Source of the DNA: an uncultured Clostridium sp.
Lineage (GTDB): Bacteria > Bacillota > Clostridia > TANB77 > CAG-508
DNA length: 43,220 bases
Reading direction: 5' to 3'
NCBI GenBank assembly: GCA_950059165.1
Contig: CATLUC010000001.1
Span: 10,488-53,707, forward strand
Positions within the stretch are counted from its first letter, which is position 1, and each line of letters begins with the position of its first letter. The position numbers were made by a program, and so were the translations under genes. The notes beneath the pieces were generated by a model, which saw only the letters and a list, made by a program, of their open reading frames with translations, made no database searches and was not told where the DNA came from. Below are positions 1-8,060 of this stretch, in pieces.

Positions 1-761
1 ATACCTTTTATTTTTTTTTTTTTTGTGTGAAGTGTTGGCATAATTTCTTCTAAATAAGCAGATTGTTTATCTTGTAGTTCTCTTCCTTCTGAGGTATATA
101 TTGTTGTATTTTTACAAATTTCATAAGAGTTTAAGTATGAATTTTCTTTTAAGTTGATTTTTGTTAAAAAGTCCCTGCTTCCTTCTTCCATTTTATCAAT
201 ATGATAAATTTTATTTCCTAAAACTGTTGTTACTACTGTACTATCTTCTATATTAACTACAAGGTAATTGTCATTTTTTTCTGTATCAATTAAATTAGGA
301 ATTGCCATTGATATAGGAGATATATTTGATAGTTTATATCCTTCTATTTGTTGCATTTGCTTGTTTAATTCTATTTTATTGTCTGCTACATGAATAACCC
401 TTATTTTTTCTTTGTCATCTTCATCTTCTACTACTGCATATCTGCTTTCAAATACATTTGGATTATATCCCTTTTCAGAGCAATATGATTCAAACTCAGT
501 TTTTATTGCTTTTTGTAAATCATTTTTTGTAAGCAAAGCAAACATATCAAAATAATTGTACATTTCCTCTGAAAGATTTATGCTTATTGGTGTTTTTTGG
601 CTGTAAGTTTCTTGTATTACTTGTTCAATTGCTTCACCAATTTTGTCATAAAACATGATTCCAAACGCATTAACTTTTATTGTATCGTGTTCTTTTGATA
701 CTTTAGCATATTTAATTATATGTTCTTCAATATATAGTCCTAAGCAACTTGAACTTGCCAT
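1..761 (-). CDS. PilM-like type IV pilus assembly protein, 3' end outside window
   Basis: An open frame of 253 codons runs off the left edge without a stop. It starts at ATG 761 behind GGAG with 7 nt spacing. The N-terminus (MASSSCLGLYIEEHIIKYAK) and the later beta-rich stretch (NYLVVNIEDSTVVTTVLGNK) resemble the two actin-fold halves of PilM/FtsA-like proteins that organise type IV pilus inner-membrane platforms. This is recognition by pattern, without a clear nucleotide-binding motif in view. A poly-A run on the coding strand at 11-24 encodes four Lys codons and could be a polymerase-slippage or sequencing-error site. A candidate promoter lies upstream at 859-886. The rest of the putative pilus operon would lie to the left. 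Confidence 0.6.
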   Translation of the reverse strand, partial: MASSSCLGLYIEEHIIKYAKVSKEHDTIKVNAFGIMFYDKIGEAIEQVIQETYSQKTPISINLSEEMYNYFDMFALLTKNDLQKAIKTEFESYCSEKGYNPNVFESRYAVVEDEDDKEKIRVIHVADNKIELNKQMQQIEGYKLSNISPISMAIPNLIDTEKNDNYLVVNIEDSTVVTTVLGNKIYHIDKMEEGSRDFLTKINLKENSYLNSYEICKNTTIYTSEGRELQDKQSAYLEEIMPTLHTKKKKIKG

Positions 762-858
762 TGTTTTCTCCTTTTTCTTTAATTGATATATTTTTATTTT
801 TTGCAAATTTTAAATAATCATACTTGAAGATTTTACACATTATTTCAAATATATATAT

Positions 859-886
859 ATTTTATCTTTATTTGCCAAAAAGTCAA
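859..886 (-). promoter_or_regulatory. candidate vegetative promoter of the PilM-like gene
   Basis: On the minus strand, TTGACT (886-881) and TAAAAT (864-859) are separated by 16 nt, about 100 bp upstream of the ATG at 761. The surrounding 762-1002 gap is very AT-rich and I see no gene in it. Confidence 0.4.
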
Positions 887-1002
887 TATATTTAATATAC
901 TTGTAATAAAAACGTAATATTTCTGTAATACTTTTTTGTTTTAATCAGTATTTTTAATTTATCGTTTTATTTTTTATAAATATATCGAAAAAGTACTAGG
1001 CA

Positions 1003-2313
1003 TTATTCATTTTGGTTCTTTTTGCACTTTGCCATAAAAAATCCATCTGTTTTTTCATTTTGATATACCTGTATAAAATCACCTACTTGCTCAAAATTTC
1101 GATTATTCCTTAAAAACTCTTTTAAAACCTCGTCATTTTCTTCTTTTAAAATACTACAAGTTGAATAAACCAATTCTCCTCCTGGTTTTAAATATTTAGA
1201 AACTGTATCTAAAATAGCTTTTTGTATTTTAATAATTTTTTCAATATCTTCTTCATTTCTTTGCCATTTGATATCCGGTTTTCTTTTTAACACACCAATT
1301 CCTAAACATGGAACATCTAAAAGGATTTTATCAAAATAATTTTGATATTTTTCTTCATATATAGATGCATCTTTCACATCTGTTTTAATAATTGTAATTC
1401 CTAATCGTTTTGATGCATCATTTACTAATTTTACTCTGTGGTCATATAAATCCCAAGCTATAATTTCTCCATTGTCTTCCATTAATTCTGCTATCGCTGT
1501 AGTTTTCCCTCCTGGACTACTACAACAATCCAATACCTTTTCTTTTGGCTTAGGATTTAAGAATTTAGGAATATATCCTGCAACCTCATCTTGAACTGTA
1601 AATTTTCCATCTTGAAAAGCTTTTATCTTCTCTATATTTTTAGCCTTTTCCAATATCAAAAAATTTTCTAATTCTGCCTTCGTTGTTTCTACGTTTTCGT
1701 TTTCTAATTCTTGTTTTAACTTCGTAGTATCTGTTTTTAAAGTATTGACTCTAATATACAATTTAGGTCTTAAATTAGAAGCCCTACAAATTTCTTGTGT
1801 TTCATTTATACTTTTAGTTTGCTCTATTAGCTTTTGAACAAGCCACTTAGGCATTGAATTCGTTATAGAAATTCTTTCTACATCATCTGCTATATTAAAA
1901 AAATCTTCATAATCTTTCTTTTCCACTTGTCTTAAAATTGCATTCACAAAATTACTACTAGCTCTATGTCCATATCTTTTAGCTAAATTTACTCCTTCAT
2001 TAACTGCTGCAGACTTTGGAACTCTATCTAAAAATAAAATTTGATAAATAGACATTCTTAAAATATTTAAAATCCATGGTGAAATCTTCCTTAATTTTAT
2101 TTTAGAATATCTCTTAATTACCTCATCCACAGTTAATTTCCATGAAATTGTGCCATATACAAGCTCTGAAATAAAGCCAATATCTTTATTTTGAATACTT
2201 CCTTTTTTCCTTGCTTGATTTAATTGTTCATCTAACACAATATTAGAATATGCTCCATTAATATCAATTTCATATAAAGTTTTTAGAGCTATTTCCCTTG
2301 CTTTATCAATCAT
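1003..2313 (-). CDS. rsmB: 16S rRNA (cytosine-C5) methyltransferase RsmB
   Basis: A 436-residue RsmB/Sun protein that methylates C967 of 16S rRNA using S-adenosylmethionine. It has an N-terminal NusB-like helical domain (AREIALKTLYEIDINGAYSN), the SAM loop DCCSSPGGKT near residue 262, the motif IV cysteine in DVPCLGIGV and the second cysteine in YSTCSI. Full length for the family. The frame stays open another 25 codons upstream, but that extension is repeat-derived. I chose ATG 2313, 12 nt after AAGGAG and where family similarity starts (MIDKAREI). Its single sense-strand CGG (at 1276) is out of frame, in CCG GAT. Confidence 0.93.
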   Translation of the reverse strand: MIDKAREIALKTLYEIDINGAYSNIVLDEQLNQARKKGSIQNKDIGFISELVYGTISWKLTVDEVIKRYSKIKLRKISPWILNILRMSIYQILFLDRVPKSAAVNEGVNLAKRYGHRASSNFVNAILRQVEKKDYEDFFNIADDVERISITNSMPKWLVQKLIEQTKSINETQEICRASNLRPKLYIRVNTLKTDTTKLKQELENENVETTKAELENFLILEKAKNIEKIKAFQDGKFTVQDEVAGYIPKFLNPKPKEKVLDCCSSPGGKTTAIAELMEDNGEIIAWDLYDHRVKLVNDASKRLGITIIKTDVKDASIYEEKYQNYFDKILLDVPCLGIGVLKRKPDIKWQRNEEDIEKIIKIQKAILDTVSKYLKPGGELVYSTCSILKEENDEVLKEFLRNNRNFEQVGDFIQVYQNEKTDGFFMAKCKKNQNE

Positions 2314-2334
2314 AACAATAACATTCTCCTTTTT

Positions 2335-2390
2335 TGAGCATAACTGGGACAGGCACCTAAGTAGCCAATTTGGGCATAATTGGAACAAGT
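2335..2390. repeat. GTCCC-type dispersed palindromic repeat upstream of rsmB
   Basis: Two near-identical words, gcataactgggacagg and gcataattggaacaag, lie 38 bp apart directly upstream of rsmB. The segment extends the rsmB frame artificially, producing a Cys/Leu-rich leader peptide. It resembles the GTCCC-containing intergenic repeats elsewhere in the window, but I cannot show it is the same family. Confidence 0.35.
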
Positions 2391-2538
2391 CTCAATTTCT
2401 TCTTTTGAATTATACAATTTTTTGATTTTTTTTTCTAGTTATTTTGTATATTTTTTCTTTTTTTAGGAAAAGCTAGTTATTAATTATAGAAATGTCTGTG
2501 TGCATTATCTAATAAATGTAAATTTAGGAGGTTAAGTT

Positions 2539-2760
2539 ATGGATATAAAGAAACATTTATTGGTAACAGGAAATTCAAGTGTATCTTGGAAAGATGCTAT
2601 TGTAAAGGCTATTGCTGAGGCGTCTAAGACTATTGATTATTTGTCTGAAGTTAAAATTTTAGAACAAAGGGCAACTATTGATGGTGATAAAATTATTGAA
2701 TATTTTGTTGATTTAGATTTGAGTTTTACACTTGATTTAAATAGAAATAGAAAGGAATGA
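2539..2760 (+). CDS. dodecin-like small protein, first gene of spoVA operon
   Basis: A 73-residue protein with the dodecin pattern: a short strand, a helix SWKDAIVKAIAEASKTI, then two strands with EQRATIDGDKIIEYFVDLDL. Dodecins are dodecameric flavin-binding or flavin-storage proteins of about 70 residues. The start has AGGAGG with 7 nt spacing. The stop overlaps an alternative start of spoVAC (ATGA), and all four genes 2539-4647 run in the same direction with tiny gaps, so it is probably co-transcribed with spoVAC-D-E in the forespore. A CATTATC at 2503 could be part of a sigma-G -10 element, but no convincing -35 accompanies it. Confidence 0.75.
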   Translation: MDIKKHLLVTGNSSVSWKDAIVKAIAEASKTIDYLSEVKILEQRATIDGDKIIEYFVDLDLSFTLDLNRNRKE

Positions 2761-2768
2761 TATTAATT

Positions 2769-3233
2769 ATGAATCCATTAGAAACTAAACAAACTTATCA
2801 GGATTATGTGGATAAAAAGTCTCCAAATTCTCCTTTATTAAAGAATTGTTTTAATGCTTTTTGGGTTGGTGGACTTATTTGCACCATTGGACAAGTTATT
2901 CTTAATATATGCAAAGAAAGAGGTTTTGATACACAAACTTCTGGTACAATTGTTTCCATTTTATTGATTGGAATTTCTGCATTTTTAACAGGTCTTAATT
3001 TATTTAATAAGATAGGAAAATTTGCTGGTGCTGGTTCTTTAATTCCTATTACTGGATTTGCTAATTCTATTGTATCTCCTGCTATGGAATATAAGTCAGA
3101 GGGCTATGTTATGGGAGTTGGTGGCAAAATGTTTACTGTTGCAGGTCCTGTTTTAGTTTTTGGAATTTCTGCTTCTATTTTAGTTGGAATTATATTTTTG
3201 ATTTTTAATACACAAAGTATGACTTTAGTGTAA
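2769..3233 (+). CDS. spoVAC: stage V sporulation protein AC
   Basis: A 154-residue membrane protein of the SpoVA channel that moves Ca2+-dipicolinate into the forespore and releases it on germination. The cytosolic N-terminus (QTYQDYVDKKSPNSPLLKNC) precedes hydrophobic segments beginning AFWVGGLICTIGQ, followed by FAGAGSLIPITGFANS and SEGYVMGVGGKMFTVAGPV, all characteristic of SpoVAC. I prefer ATG 2769 (MNPLETKQ). ATG 2757 sits against the ribosome binding site. It lies between the dodecin-like gene and spoVAD. Confidence 0.95.
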   Translation: MNPLETKQTYQDYVDKKSPNSPLLKNCFNAFWVGGLICTIGQVILNICKERGFDTQTSGTIVSILLIGISAFLTGLNLFNKIGKFAGAGSLIPITGFANSIVSPAMEYKSEGYVMGVGGKMFTVAGPVLVFGISASILVGIIFLIFNTQSMTLV

Positions 3234-3252
3234 TGAGATAGGAGATGATTTT

Positions 3253-4239
3253 TTGGAAAAGTTAGGAAAACAAACTATAAAGTTTAATACCCCACCTACT
3301 ATTTTAGATTGTGCATCTATTGTTGGTCCTAAAGAAGCACAAGGTCCTTTGGCTAAGTATTTTGACCAAACTTTAGATGATGAGTTTTGGGGTGAAAAGA
3401 CTTGGGAGAAGGCTGAAAGTAAAATTATAAAAGAAACTGTAAATACGGTTATTTCAAAATCCGGTGTTCCTGCAAGTAATATTGATTGTATGTTTGCAGG
3501 TGATTTGTTAAATCAATGTATTTCTTCTAGTTTTGGTTTAAGAGAATTATCTATTCCTTTTTTTGGAGTATTTGGAGCTTGTTCTACTTTTGTAGAATCA
3601 CTATCTTTAGGTGCTATTGCAGTAGAAAGTTTTGCTAATAATGTATTATGTGCTACTTCTAGCCATTTTTGTAGTGCCGAAAAGCAATTCCGATTCCCTC
3701 TAGAATTAGGTAATCAAAGACCTCCTACTAGCCAATGGACTGTTACTGGTTCTGGTGCTGCTATTTTGACAAAAAGTGGTCAAGGTCCTTTTATTACTCA
3801 TATTACTCCTGGAAAGATTGTAGATATGGGAATTAAAGATGCTAATAATATGGGGGCTGCTATGGCACCAGCTTTTGCACATTTTTTAGATACTGATAGA
3901 AATCCTAGTTATTATGATGCTATTATTAGTGGCGATTTAGGTCATGTAGGCAAAGAAATTGCTATTGATATAGCTAAGTCACAAGGTTATAATATTAAGT
4001 CTAATTATAATGATTGTGGTGTTCTGATTTTTGATAAAAATGCACAAGATACTCATTCTGGTGGTAGTGGTTGTGCTTGTTGTGGAACTGTTTTTTCTGG
4101 TTATTTCTTTAAACAGCTAAAAGAAAGAAAAATGAAAAAGATTTTGCTTATTGCAACTGGTGCTTTGATGAATTCAACAAGTTCTCAACAAGGGGAGTCT
4201 ATTCCTGGAATTGCTCATGCTGTAAGTATTGAGATTTAG
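3253..4239 (+). CDS. spoVAD: stage V sporulation protein AD
   Basis: A 328-residue thiolase-fold protein that binds dipicolinic acid as part of the SpoVA complex at the spore inner membrane. Family landmarks include the N-terminal TPPTILDCASIVGPKEAQG, the nucleophile-loop-like FGACSTFVESL and the conserved GDLGHVGKEI. The start is TTG at 3253, 8 nt after GGAG. The nearby ATG at 3245 is in another frame. The C-terminal SGGSGCACCGTVFSG is intact. Both sense-strand CGG triplets (ACG GTT, TCC GGT) are out of frame. Confidence 0.95.
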   Translation: MEKLGKQTIKFNTPPTILDCASIVGPKEAQGPLAKYFDQTLDDEFWGEKTWEKAESKIIKETVNTVISKSGVPASNIDCMFAGDLLNQCISSSFGLRELSIPFFGVFGACSTFVESLSLGAIAVESFANNVLCATSSHFCSAEKQFRFPLELGNQRPPTSQWTVTGSGAAILTKSGQGPFITHITPGKIVDMGIKDANNMGAAMAPAFAHFLDTDRNPSYYDAIISGDLGHVGKEIAIDIAKSQGYNIKSNYNDCGVLIFDKNAQDTHSGGSGCACCGTVFSGYFFKQLKERKMKKILLIATGALMNSTSSQQGESIPGIAHAVSIEI

Positions 4240-4253
4240 AAGGAGGGGTGTTT

Positions 4254-4647
4254 ATGAACGTTAATTGGGCTAATGTTTTTGATTGGATGGTATTGTTAAA
4301 ATGTTTTGTAACTGGTGGTATTATATGTATTATTGGTCAGATTTTGATTGATAAGACTAAACTTACACCTGCTAAAATATTAGTTATTTTTGTAACTGTT
4401 GGGGCTATTCTTCGGAGGTTTAGGTATTTACCAATACTTAGTTGATTTTGCAGGAGCTGGGGCTACTGTTCCTCTTACAGGATTTGGCTATAATCTTGCT
4501 AAAGGTGCTATTGAGGCTGCAAAGCAAAGTGGTTTAGTTGGTGCTTTTACTGGTGGTGTTAAGGCAGCTGCCGGTGGTATTGCTGCTGCTGTGTTCTTTG
4601 GGTATTTAGCTTCTTTGATTTCTAAACCTAAAATGAAAAAGCAATAA
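4254..4647 (+). CDS. spoVAE: stage V sporulation protein AE, read with one +1 frameshift at CGG
   Basis: The protein is encoded in two frames. From ATG 4254 (AGGAGG, 7 nt spacing) the first frame gives MNVNWANVFDWMVLLKCFV and continues to VTVGAIL, then meets in-frame CGG at 4413 and soon a TGA. Skipping only the C gives GGA GGT TTA (GGLGIYQYLVDFAGAGATV) and a clean 130-residue SpoVAE ending SKPKMKKQ. The join matches the family pattern in which AGAIL is followed by two residues and LGIY. It encodes a third SpoVA membrane component, closing the operon and followed by a hairpin terminator. As sequenced, a standard annotation would call two fragments. I read it as a recoded gene because the same CGG-to-Gly join recurs in other genes here. 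Confidence 0.88.
4413..4415 (+). other. CGG recoding site 1 (spoVAE codon 54)
   Basis: In-frame CGG preceded by CTT and followed by A. Skipping C4413 gives GGA (Gly54) and restores the SpoVAE frame. Confidence 0.85.
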
Positions 4648-4663
4648 GTTGTTTTTATATAAC

Positions 4664-4697
4664 ATGGCATGATTTACTTTTCATGCCTCTTTTTTTA
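4664..4697 (+). terminator. spoVA operon terminator
   Basis: GGCATGA (4666-4672) pairs with TCATGCC (4681-4687) across an 8-nt loop and is followed by a run of T at 4690-4696, 17 bp after the spoVAE stop. Confidence 0.8.
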
Positions 4698-4726
4698 TAT
4701 ATTGGAAAGTTATGCATTACTTTTCT

Positions 4727-4855
4727 TATCTATGAAAAATGCAAAAATTTCAGAAAGTATATCTATGAAAAACGCAAAAAATTTTAGGAACATATCTATG
4801 AAAAATGCAAAAAATTTAAGAAACATATCTATGAAAAACGCAAAAATCCTTGACA
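4727..4855 (+). repeat. 33-bp tandem repeat, four units
   Basis: Four units with exact 33-bp spacing start at ATG positions 4732, 4765, 4798 and 4831. The core is TATCTATGAAAAAYGCAAAA, with a more variable tail. The period is a multiple of three, so the frame from each ATG reads SMKNAK plus five residues in every unit. There is no ribosome binding site for a gene here. It sits between two convergent terminators (spoVA and rplT). It is not a CRISPR array, because the spacers are nearly identical to one another. Confidence 0.85.
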
Positions 4856-4895
4856 AATAAAATGGGATTCTTTAAATTCATGGAATTTACCCATT

Positions 4896-4926
4896 CAAAA
4901 AGTGGCATGATTAATGCCACTTTTTT
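4896..4926. terminator. bidirectional terminator at end of rplT
   Basis: AAAAAGTGGCAT (4897-4908) pairs with ATGCCACTTTTT (4914-4925). A/T tracts flank both sides, so it can end transcription from either direction. It overlaps the rplT stop codon. Confidence 0.8.
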
Positions 4927-5275
4927 ATGCTTTTTTTGCTACTTCAGCAATTTGAGTGAATGCTTTTGGGTCTGTTACTGCAATTTCTGCTAACATTTTT
5001 CTATTTATTGTAACATTTGCTTTTTTAAGACCAGCTATCATTTTACTGTATGTTGTTCCATTCATTCTTGCAGCTGCATTTATTCTTGCTATCCATAGTT
5101 TTCTAAAATCACTTTTTTTGTCTTTTCTTCCTACATATGCATAAGCTAAAGATTTCATAACTGCTTGATTTGCATTTCTAAAACGGTAGCTTTTTGCTCC
5201 ATAATATCCTTTTGCTTGTTTTAATATTTTTTTATGTCTTGCTCTTGTTGTTCTTGCTGTTTTTACTCTTGCCAT
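4925..5275 (-). CDS. rplT: 50S ribosomal protein L20
   Basis: A 116-residue L20 of the large subunit, needed for 50S assembly. The family signature ARVKTARTTRARHKKILKQA opens the protein and RMNGTTYSKMIAGLKKANV follows. Full length. It is the last gene of infC-rpmI-rplT. AAGGA lies 12 nt before the ATG, with an ATG-TGA start-stop pair between them. In bacteria of this group L20 represses its own operon by binding the infC leader, and a leader of that kind is present upstream. Confidence 0.97.
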   Translation of the reverse strand: MARVKTARTTRARHKKILKQAKGYYGAKSYRFRNANQAVMKSLAYAYVGRKDKKSDFRKLWIARINAAARMNGTTYSKMIAGLKKANVTINRKMLAEIAVTDPKAFTQIAEVAKKA

Positions 5276-5377
5276 TTTTAATCACATTCCTTTCTAAGGT
5301 TCAATTTTGGCTAAAAATACCAGTTTATAATTCAAAAATTATAATTATTTTTTAGCCTTTTTGTCCTTGCTATTTAG

Positions 5378-5578
5378 TTACCCATATGGTAATAATTTTT
5401 TTATTGTTTTTACACATGTTTTATCTGCATAAGCATCTTGTACTTTTCCTGATTTTCTTTGTCTACTTGTTTTGTTTGCTAGTAAGTGTCTTCTGTTTGA
5501 TTTTGTTCTTTTTACTTTTCCTGTTGCTGTTAAACCATATCTTTTGTTAGCAGCTCTATTTGTTTTTAACTTTTGCAT
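5378..5578 (-). CDS. rpmI: 50S ribosomal protein L35
   Basis: A 66-residue basic protein beginning MQKLKTNRAANKRYGLTATG, with the L35 signature RRHLLANKTSRQRK. Full length, GGAG with 7 nt spacing. It lies between infC and rplT in the usual order. Confidence 0.96.
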   Translation of the reverse strand: MQKLKTNRAANKRYGLTATGKVKRTKSNRRHLLANKTSRQRKSGKVQDAYADKTCVKTIKKLLPYG

Positions 5579-5642
5579 AATAATTCTCCTTTCGTTTTTT
5601 ACTTTTATTATATTGCAGATTTTGTAGCTATTTTTGCTACAT

Positions 5643-6158
5643 TTATTTATCTGCTTTTTTAGCTAAAATTGTGAACATGTTTCTACCTTCTAGTTTAGGT
5701 GATTTTTCAACAGATGCAACATCTTCTAAGTTTTCAATAAATTTGTTTAGCACTACTTCCCCTGCTTTTGAGTTGTTGACTTCTCTACCACGAAATCTTA
5801 CTGTTATTTTTACTTTGTTTCCGTCTGTTAGAAATTTCCTTGCATTTTTGCATTTGAAGCTAAAGTCGTGTTCTTCTATATTTGGAGTTACTCTTAACTC
5901 TTTTATTTCAAGTACTTTTTGTTTTTTCTTAGCTTCTTTTTCTTTTTTCGCTTGCTCAAATTTGTATTTTCCATAGTTCATAATTTTACAAACTGGTGGA
6001 TTACTGTTTGGAGCTACTAAAACTAGATCTAAGTTTTTGCTTTCTGCTTTTTCTAGTGCTTCTTCAAATGATATTACTCCTGCTTTTTGTCCGTCATCTT
6101 CGATTAATTGTACTTCTTTTGCTCTAATTTGTCTGTTGATTGGTAATTCTTGTTTGAT
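5643..6158 (-). CDS. infC: translation initiation factor IF-3, likely AUC start
   Basis: A 171-residue IF-3, which keeps 30S subunits free and checks initiation codons. The N-domain begins at INRQIRAKEVQLI and the C-domain contains LRVTPNIEEHDFSFKCKNAR and KLEGRNMFTILA. An upstream ATG (6173) could give a longer product, but it sits on the GGAGG itself. The only optimally placed codon is ATC at 6158, 8 nt after GGAGG, which matches where IF-3 proteins normally begin. Non-AUG starts in infC are well known and let IF-3 repress its own translation. The choice of AUC is therefore an inference from spacing and family behaviour. Confidence 0.95.
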   Translation of the reverse strand: MKQELPINRQIRAKEVQLIEDDGQKAGVISFEEALEKAESKNLDLVLVAPNSNPPVCKIMNYGKYKFEQAKKEKEAKKKQKVLEIKELRVTPNIEEHDFSFKCKNARKFLTDGNKVKITVRFRGREVNNSKAGEVVLNKFIENLEDVASVEKSPKLEGRNMFTILAKKADK

Positions 6159-6308
6159 GGCAAACACCTCCATAAAAATTAAAAATTTGACTTTGTTACA
6201 AGCCAAATCAAAATAAAGCCCTAAGTTTTAAACTTTGGTTTTTATTCAGTTTCTAACCTTTTTCCTGTTTTAGATAAGGTGAGAAGTTTGACTTCTTCTT
6301 GTAACGTT
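6159..6308 (-). promoter_or_regulatory. infC leader, L20-type autoregulatory RNA
   Basis: About 150 nt of untranslated leader separates the promoter from infC. It begins with a short AGAAG/CTTCT hairpin and contains purine-rich single-stranded stretches, as in the L20 leaders of Firmicutes that mimic the 23S rRNA binding site of L20. I assign it from position and general appearance. A covariance-model scan (Rfam L20_leader) would decide. Confidence 0.55.
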
Positions 6309-6312
6309 ATCT

Positions 6313-6342
6313 ATTATATACTATTTGAGTCCTAAATGTCAA
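6313..6342 (-). promoter_or_regulatory. infC operon promoter
   Basis: On the minus strand, TTGACA (6342-6337) and TATAAT (6318-6313) are perfect vegetative hexamers 18 nt apart, about 150 bp upstream of the IF-3 start. Confidence 0.8.
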
Positions 6343-6434
6343 GTGTTTTTGGAAATTTATTAGAAAAAGTTTGTTTATTTAAATAGTACAAAAGAGTTAG
6401 GAGAAAATGGAATACCTATAACGCCAACATTATT

Positions 6435-7691
6435 TTACTTAACATAAAGCACGAGACGAAAAGAACCTAAACTGTCAGTTGTCCCTCCCTTTGTATAACG
6501 ATAAGAAGCTGAATTATTATAGTTGAAACAGCCACCCCTTCCAATAAATGGGTTGTTGGTATCATAGGTGTTTTTTTCTGCTACATATTCATATGCATTC
6601 CCTTCTAAATCATATATATTACATACTTTATCTGCTTCGTTCTTTCCTGATATTGTTACTATTCCTGATATATGTCTACTACTATCTGATTTTGTTACAT
6701 CATAAGTCTTATTTGTTCCATCCATTTTTCCATTTACAAATCCCATTGTCATATCCCATTGTATTCCTGATATTAATCCACTTTTTACGTGTGTATTACT
6801 TGCAAACATTGTTTTGGCTATTGTTTTTGCATTTTCTTGTGAAATATTAATCCAAACAGTTACTCCTTTTTTACTGACTAATGTATTAGTCCCTTCCTTC
6901 CCAGCTTCATATCTTGATATATAAAATCCTTTTGCACTTCGTACAGCTGCTTCTTCGTTCTCTATTCCATCTGGTAAGTAATTTGTATCATTAATTGATT
7001 TTGCTGAAATATTCTTACTTAAATAACTTGTATTTCTTTCGTATAATGTTTCATCTATTATTGGTATCCACACAAATTGATTACCTTTATTTTCTATGTC
7101 ATTTGCAACATCAGATATTACTAGTCCTTCTTCTATATCATCAAGTCCAGGAACAATAGCAAATCCTACTGGGATTACTGCTGTACCGTTTTTTGTATAG
7201 GTTTTATTTTTATCTCCTGTTACCTTTTCTCCTGGCTCTATTTCATTAATTACTGGTGGTATTGGTGTATCTTCTCCCCCAGTGTCTTCTCCTTCTACTG
7301 TTACATTTCCATTTTCATGTATTTTTATATTATATCTATCAACAACCACAATTGCTGGCAAGACTTCTATTTTGTTATCATTTGTTATTAAATTCCCTTC
7401 ATAAGTTAAACCTAGAATATTGTTTTTTAAATTATTATTTGGTTCTTCTAAGTTCAACTTTCCATTGTTGTCAAAACTTCCTATTACTTCTACTTGTACT
7501 TTCTCTTTTGCTTCTTGTTTTGTTGTTTCTTCTTTGGCTGTGTTTGCTTTGTTTAACACCCCATTTTCTCCTGTTAAGGTTGCAATTGATATTCCTGCTA
7601 ATATTAACAACACAATTATTGTTATTACTAGTGCAATTAATGTAATACCCTTATTTGTTTTTTCCTGGTTTTTTAATTTAATTATATTCAC
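6435..7691 (-). CDS. secreted prepilin-like protein with C-terminal C-type-lectin/FGE-like domain
   Basis: A protein of about 418 residues. A short charged leader is followed by KGITLIALVITIIVLLILAG, a type IV prepilin-like N-terminal helix that usually directs export or pilus assembly. A linker with GGEDTPIPP follows. The C-terminal domain runs from roughly IEPGEKVTGDK to the end, with GNAYEYVAE, GRGGCFNYNNSASYRYT and FRLVLYVK, the pattern of formylglycine-generating-enzyme-like C-type-lectin folds. The enzyme's active-site cysteines are not evident, so binding or adhesion is likelier than catalysis. Start: GTG 7691, 11 nt after GGAGG, gives the short leader typical of the group. ATG 7709 or the frame start at 7847 are alternatives. 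Region 7692-8060 is otherwise AT-rich without another gene. Confidence 0.8.
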   Translation of the reverse strand: MNIIKLKNQEKTNKGITLIALVITIIVLLILAGISIATLTGENGVLNKANTAKEETTKQEAKEKVQVEVIGSFDNNGKLNLEEPNNNLKNNILGLTYEGNLITNDNKIEVLPAIVVVDRYNIKIHENGNVTVEGEDTGGEDTPIPPVINEIEPGEKVTGDKNKTYTKNGTAVIPVGFAIVPGLDDIEEGLVISDVANDIENKGNQFVWIPIIDETLYERNTSYLSKNISAKSINDTNYLPDGIENEEAAVRSAKGFYISRYEAGKEGTNTLVSKKGVTVWINISQENAKTIAKTMFASNTHVKSGLISGIQWDMTMGFVNGKMDGTNKTYDVTKSDSSRHISGIVTISGKNEADKVCNIYDLEGNAYEYVAEKNTYDTNNPFIGRGGCFNYNNSASYRYTKGGTTDSLGSFRLVLYVK

Positions 7692-8060
7692 CCTTAATAA
7701 ATCCTCCATTATTCTTTTGTTTTTTTCTATTATTATATTACGTTTTAATAACTTATATACATTGACTTTTACTTTTATAAACTTTAGATTAAACAAAAAT
7801 TTTACTTTAATTTTCAATGTTCTACTATTTTTAAAATGGCTTATCATAATTCTATTGCTTTATTATTTTATCAATAATTAAAATTGCTGTCAACAAGTTT
7901 TCATAATTTTATTTTCAGCATTTTTTTACATCTCATTTGCAATTGTAGTAATAAACTTTTTTCAGCAACAAAGCCAAATTAATAAGTAACACTTCGACAA
8001 AAAGCGACATATAATACAATATAGTATCATTCAAGGTGCTATATTGGAGGTGACTTTATA

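Noticed and set aside
2314..2388. N-terminal extension of RsmB to 2388
   Set aside because: The added Cys/Leu-rich residues come from a dispersed repeat and do not match the family. A ribosome binding site supports ATG 2313.
4727..4855. CRISPR array
   Set aside because: The units are alike throughout, with no unique spacers, and there are no cas genes.
4669..4860. 63-residue ORF over the 33-bp repeat
   Set aside because: No ribosome binding site, starts inside the spoVA terminator and is made mostly of tandem repeats.
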